From positions 1-6,589 of the forward strand of contig JAJDEK010000022.1 in the NCBI GenBank assembly GCA_029259875.1: a DNA stretch of 6,589 nt, in the 5' to 3' direction. Source of the stretch: Planctomycetaceae bacterium. GTDB lineage: Bacteria; Planctomycetota; Planctomycetia; Planctomycetales; Planctomycetaceae. Below are positions 4,605-6,589 of this stretch, one piece after another (within the stretch, counting starts at the first letter, position 1; the number at the start of each line of letters is the position of its first letter). A program made the position numbers and the translations under genes. Below the pieces are notes generated by a model, which saw nothing but the letters and a program-made list of their open reading frames with translations, was not told the origin of the DNA and made no database searches.

Positions 4605-6497
4605 CTAAGCATCATCTAGTAGATCCCAAAATTCGCTCTCAGCCGCATCCAATTGACCGTTTGGTTTTGATTTCTTTTGCTCTTTAGATTTTGATTGGGT
4701 CGCATTTGACCGTTTTGATGACATTTGTCGTTTCTGGGTTATTGGGGACATATTCTGTTGTTCCGCTTTTCCAACCTGTTTCCTATTCTTTTTCTTTTTT
4801 TGAGGAGGAGAAGTTCGCGAAGATTTCAAACCTTTAGAATGTTTTTCGGGAGTCGAACAACTGGATCCTGGCGATCCCTGTTGAGGTTCACCACATTGAT
4901 TACATAAAGCAACTGGACGCTCAGAACTATCCAGCCCACGAGCTACCTGTTGCTTCTTTCTGGAACCAACTTGCTTTTCTGGTAGCTCTTTTTTCTTCGC
5001 AGTCCGTTTTACCACCGGTTCAGCTTGATCCAGAATTCCTTTCAGCACTTTATCTTGAGCAGGATCCTCGTCGGCTTGAGACCCTGAAATTTGCTGACTG
5101 TTTTCTGGTGTTGTCTGTACTATGTTCTGTTCACGTGTAATTTCAATCTCTGCTGCTTTCCCACTGGCAAGATCCCTGGCAGAAACATGAACGCGGGCTT
5201 CCGCATCGTATTCCATTAATACTTCGATCTTGGAGTCGACGGGTAAATCAGCAGGTAAACCTTCAATTACACAATTTCCCAATACAACAAAGGGTTCATC
5301 TTGAGAGGCGCCACTTTCAATTAATTTTAAATGAACCCGTCGCTGGTTTGCCGATACCGTCCCATAAGTATGCTTCACTGATGCAGGTAGCTTAGTATTT
5401 GCAGGGATGAGATAATGAGGGATGCGTTGCTGTCCCTGCTGATCTCGTACAAGAAAACCTAACGAGCGGGCATTCACACTGTGTTGTTTGATTTTTGCTA
5501 GACGACTGGCAGCCTCTGTCGTCAGAAAAGACTCGGCATATTCGCGATTGCTCAACAACATTCCCGCATAATAGGCCGCGCCATGAGCGATAGATTGATC
5601 TGGAGGCAGCGAGAGGTTACGGGTTGTTCCACTTGATTTTTTTAACGCATCACGAATCATAGGCATACGTGATGAGCCACCGGTGGTCAGTACCACATCG
5701 ACATGAGCCCACCCCATCGCATTATCTTTGAGCAGTGCTTTTGTAATACCTGTTGTCTGATCAACTAATTCTTTGGTGAGTTGTTCAAATTGTGACTGGG
5801 TTATCTGATATGTTTTCCGCTTCGACCCGACCTGACAAGCCAGAGTTGTTTTGGGTCTGACGGTGAGGCTTCGTTTTGCCTGTTCGACTTCATTCGCCAA
5901 GTACTGAAGACTTTCAGGATCGCTACAGGGATTAACTCCAAATTCATTCACGAATTGTTCAGCGATTGTTGTCTGTAATTTGCTGTTCCAGTCAATTCCA
6001 CCTAATTTTAAATCACCGCCGCTGGCAATAACATTTACTTCATCCTTTTGGTATTTTACCAAAGAGAGATCAAACGTACCGCCTCCCAAATCGTAAACAA
6101 GAATCCGCTGTGCTTCAGCAAGCTCTGCGAACCACATCCCTTCAGTTCCCAGAACGTAGCACAAAGCGGCTGCCACTGGTTCGTTAATTAGATCAACTTG
6201 TTTTAATCCTGCTTGCAAGGCTGCGTTAATTGTTTCTTGGCGCTGCACATCACTGAATTGTGCGGGTACGGTAATCACTGCCGATTCGACAGGACCGATG
6301 CGTTCTCTCGCCGCCGCAAGCAGCTTTTTTAATATAAAGGCAGAAACATCTTTTGGCGTAAAATAGCGACCATCAATCTCCCATTGAAAGTCAGGTTTTC
6401 CAAGAAATCGTTTCGCATGTTGTACGACATTTAGTGGATTGACGATCGCATGTCGGAGTGCTTCGGTTCCAACAATCACTTCAGCACCATCAAACAT
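4605..6497 (-). CDS. Hsp70/DnaK-like chaperone, 5' part missing or interrupted
   Basis: From Met 6497 the frame gives 630 residues. Nucleotide-binding domain (1-312): AKRFLGK (28-34, DnaK IKRLIGR), ITVPAQFSD (75-83), INEPVAAALCY connect-1 (104-114), phosphate-2 loop VYDLGGGTFDLS (134-145), LGGIDWN (165-171), AKRSL (207-211), adenosine motif TTGGSSRMPM (271-280) and PDQSIAHGAAYYAG (299-312). A short substrate-binding beta domain follows (about 345-455, ending VHVSARDLASGKAAEIEITRE). The helical lid is absent. Residues 456-630 are instead polar and Lys/Ser/Gln-rich, with a Cys-x-x-Cys at 532/535, Cys547, a five-lysine run (567-571) and an acidic end EFWDLLDDA. The DVLLLD-type hydrophobic linker of DnaK is not recognisable. 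The start at 6497 is almost certainly not the native one: it has no ribosome-binding site, falls inside the domain, and homology continues upstream to the window edge across an in-frame TGA. Without the first phosphate loop the ATP site would be incomplete. It is probably an ATP-driven chaperone if the true 5' end is intact. Confidence 0.85.
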   Translation of the reverse strand: MFDGAEVIVGTEALRHAIVNPLNVVQHAKRFLGKPDFQWEIDGRYFTPKDVSAFILKKLLAAARERIGPVESAVITVPAQFSDVQRQETINAALQAGLKQVDLINEPVAAALCYVLGTEGMWFAELAEAQRILVYDLGGGTFDLSLVKYQKDEVNVIASGGDLKLGGIDWNSKLQTTIAEQFVNEFGVNPCSDPESLQYLANEVEQAKRSLTVRPKTTLACQVGSKRKTYQITQSQFEQLTKELVDQTTGITKALLKDNAMGWAHVDVVLTTGGSSRMPMIRDALKKSSGTTRNLSLPPDQSIAHGAAYYAGMLLSNREYAESFLTTEAASRLAKIKQHSVNARSLGFLVRDQQGQQRIPHYLIPANTKLPASVKHTYGTVSANQRRVHLKLIESGASQDEPFVVLGNCVIEGLPADLPVDSKIEVLMEYDAEARVHVSARDLASGKAAEIEITREQNIVQTTPENSQQISGSQADEDPAQDKVLKGILDQAEPVVKRTAKKKELPEKQVGSRKKQQVARGLDSSERPVALCNQCGEPQQGSPGSSCSTPEKHSKGLKSSRTSPPQKKKKNRKQVGKAEQQNMSPITQKRQMSSKRSNATQSKSKEQKKSKPNGQLDAAESEFWDLLDDA

Positions 6498-6589
6498 AGC
6501 AACTGAGGGCGTAGATAATTCTCCTTCCTGATTGGGAATCGTGACCGGTTCTCCATGCTCATTCAGGTGAGCATTTCAGGAATAAGTAG
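6498..6589 (-). pseudogene. N-terminal Hsp70 coding segment with an in-frame TGA, running off the window
   Basis: Read in the frame of the Hsp70 gene, these bases encode T-Y-S, then TGA (6576-6578), then NAHLNEHGEPVTIPNQEGEL and STPSVA leading into the annotated Met. This aligns without gaps around the stop to the Hsp70 start, (G)TTxS-x-x-A...IPN-x-x-G-x-x-TPS. The first phosphate loop (GIDLGT) would lie just beyond base 6589. No ATG, GTG or TTG occurs in frame between the TGA and 6497. The stop could be a sequencing or assembly error near a contig end, a real nonsense mutation, or a recoded codon. A frameshift is less likely because T-Y-S is in the same frame as the sequence after the stop. 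Confidence 0.7.
6555..6574 (-). repeat. Perfect hairpin one base after the in-frame TGA
   Basis: On the minus strand ATGCTCA (6574-6568) pairs with TGAGCAT (6561-6555) around a six-base CCTGAA loop. It starts one base after the TGA at 6578-6576, inside the Hsp70 coding sequence. The role, if any, is unknown; see findings. Confidence 0.6.

Noticed and set aside
4725..4907. 60-codon plus-strand ORF antisense to the Hsp70 tail
   Set aside because: Its Phe/Arg/Leu-rich composition simply mirrors the Lys/Gln/Ser-rich tail on the other strand.
6521..6526. AAGGAG on the minus strand as a ribosome-binding site for the Met at 6497
   Set aside because: It lies 23 bases before the ATG, too far to serve it, and the bases encode conserved Hsp70 residues (Q-E-G-E).

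Overview
The window looks like chromosomal DNA of a planctomycete, perhaps the Gimesia/Planctomyces group. This is inferred from gene style, not from a marker gene. The signs are moderate GC (about 45% in the lines I counted by eye), an Hsp70 paralogue with a lysine-rich tail in place of the lid, a compact ECF sigma factor followed by a one-pass membrane partner without a zinc motif, an exported lactonase-type beta-propeller, and a small exported protein with a Tyr/Phe/Trp-rich end. All five complete genes and the incomplete Hsp70 gene lie on the minus strand, so transcription runs from base 6589 towards base 1. The only plus-strand candidate is a possible gene tail at bases 1-63.

Layout in transcription order: (1) 6589-4605, an Hsp70/DnaK-like chaperone. 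Its reading frame begins beyond the window edge, but an in-frame TGA at 6576-6578 interrupts it just after the phosphate-loop residues T-Y-S. Only the part from Met 6497 is an uninterrupted ATG-initiated ORF. (2) 4537-3425, an enolase-superfamily enzyme of the MenC (o-succinylbenzoate synthase)/N-acylamino acid racemase type with all catalytic residues. It lies 67 bp downstream and may be co-transcribed. (3) 3424-3247, a 178-bp gap with a cluster of palindromes. (4) 3246-1910, an ECF sigma factor and, 41 bp later, its putative membrane anti-sigma partner. (5) 1831-752, an exported PF10282-type (lactonase) seven-bladed propeller, 78 bp downstream and possibly in the same operon. (6) 751-566, a gap with an inverted repeat and a candidate promoter. 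(7) 565-170, a small exported protein of unknown function. (8) 169-1, mostly non-coding.

In functional terms the clearest unit is the sigma/anti-sigma pair, probably an envelope or extracytoplasmic signalling switch, with an exported propeller protein behind it. The Hsp70 and the MenC-like enzyme have no obvious metabolic link. The most interesting site is the Hsp70 5' end. The TGA falls where E. coli DnaK has Cys15 (DLGTTNSC) and is followed after one base by a perfect 7-bp hairpin. A sequencing or assembly error, or a nonsense mutation, is the simplest explanation; selenocysteine recoding is a long shot that can be tested. No tRNA, rRNA, CRISPR array, insertion sequence or phage gene was seen.
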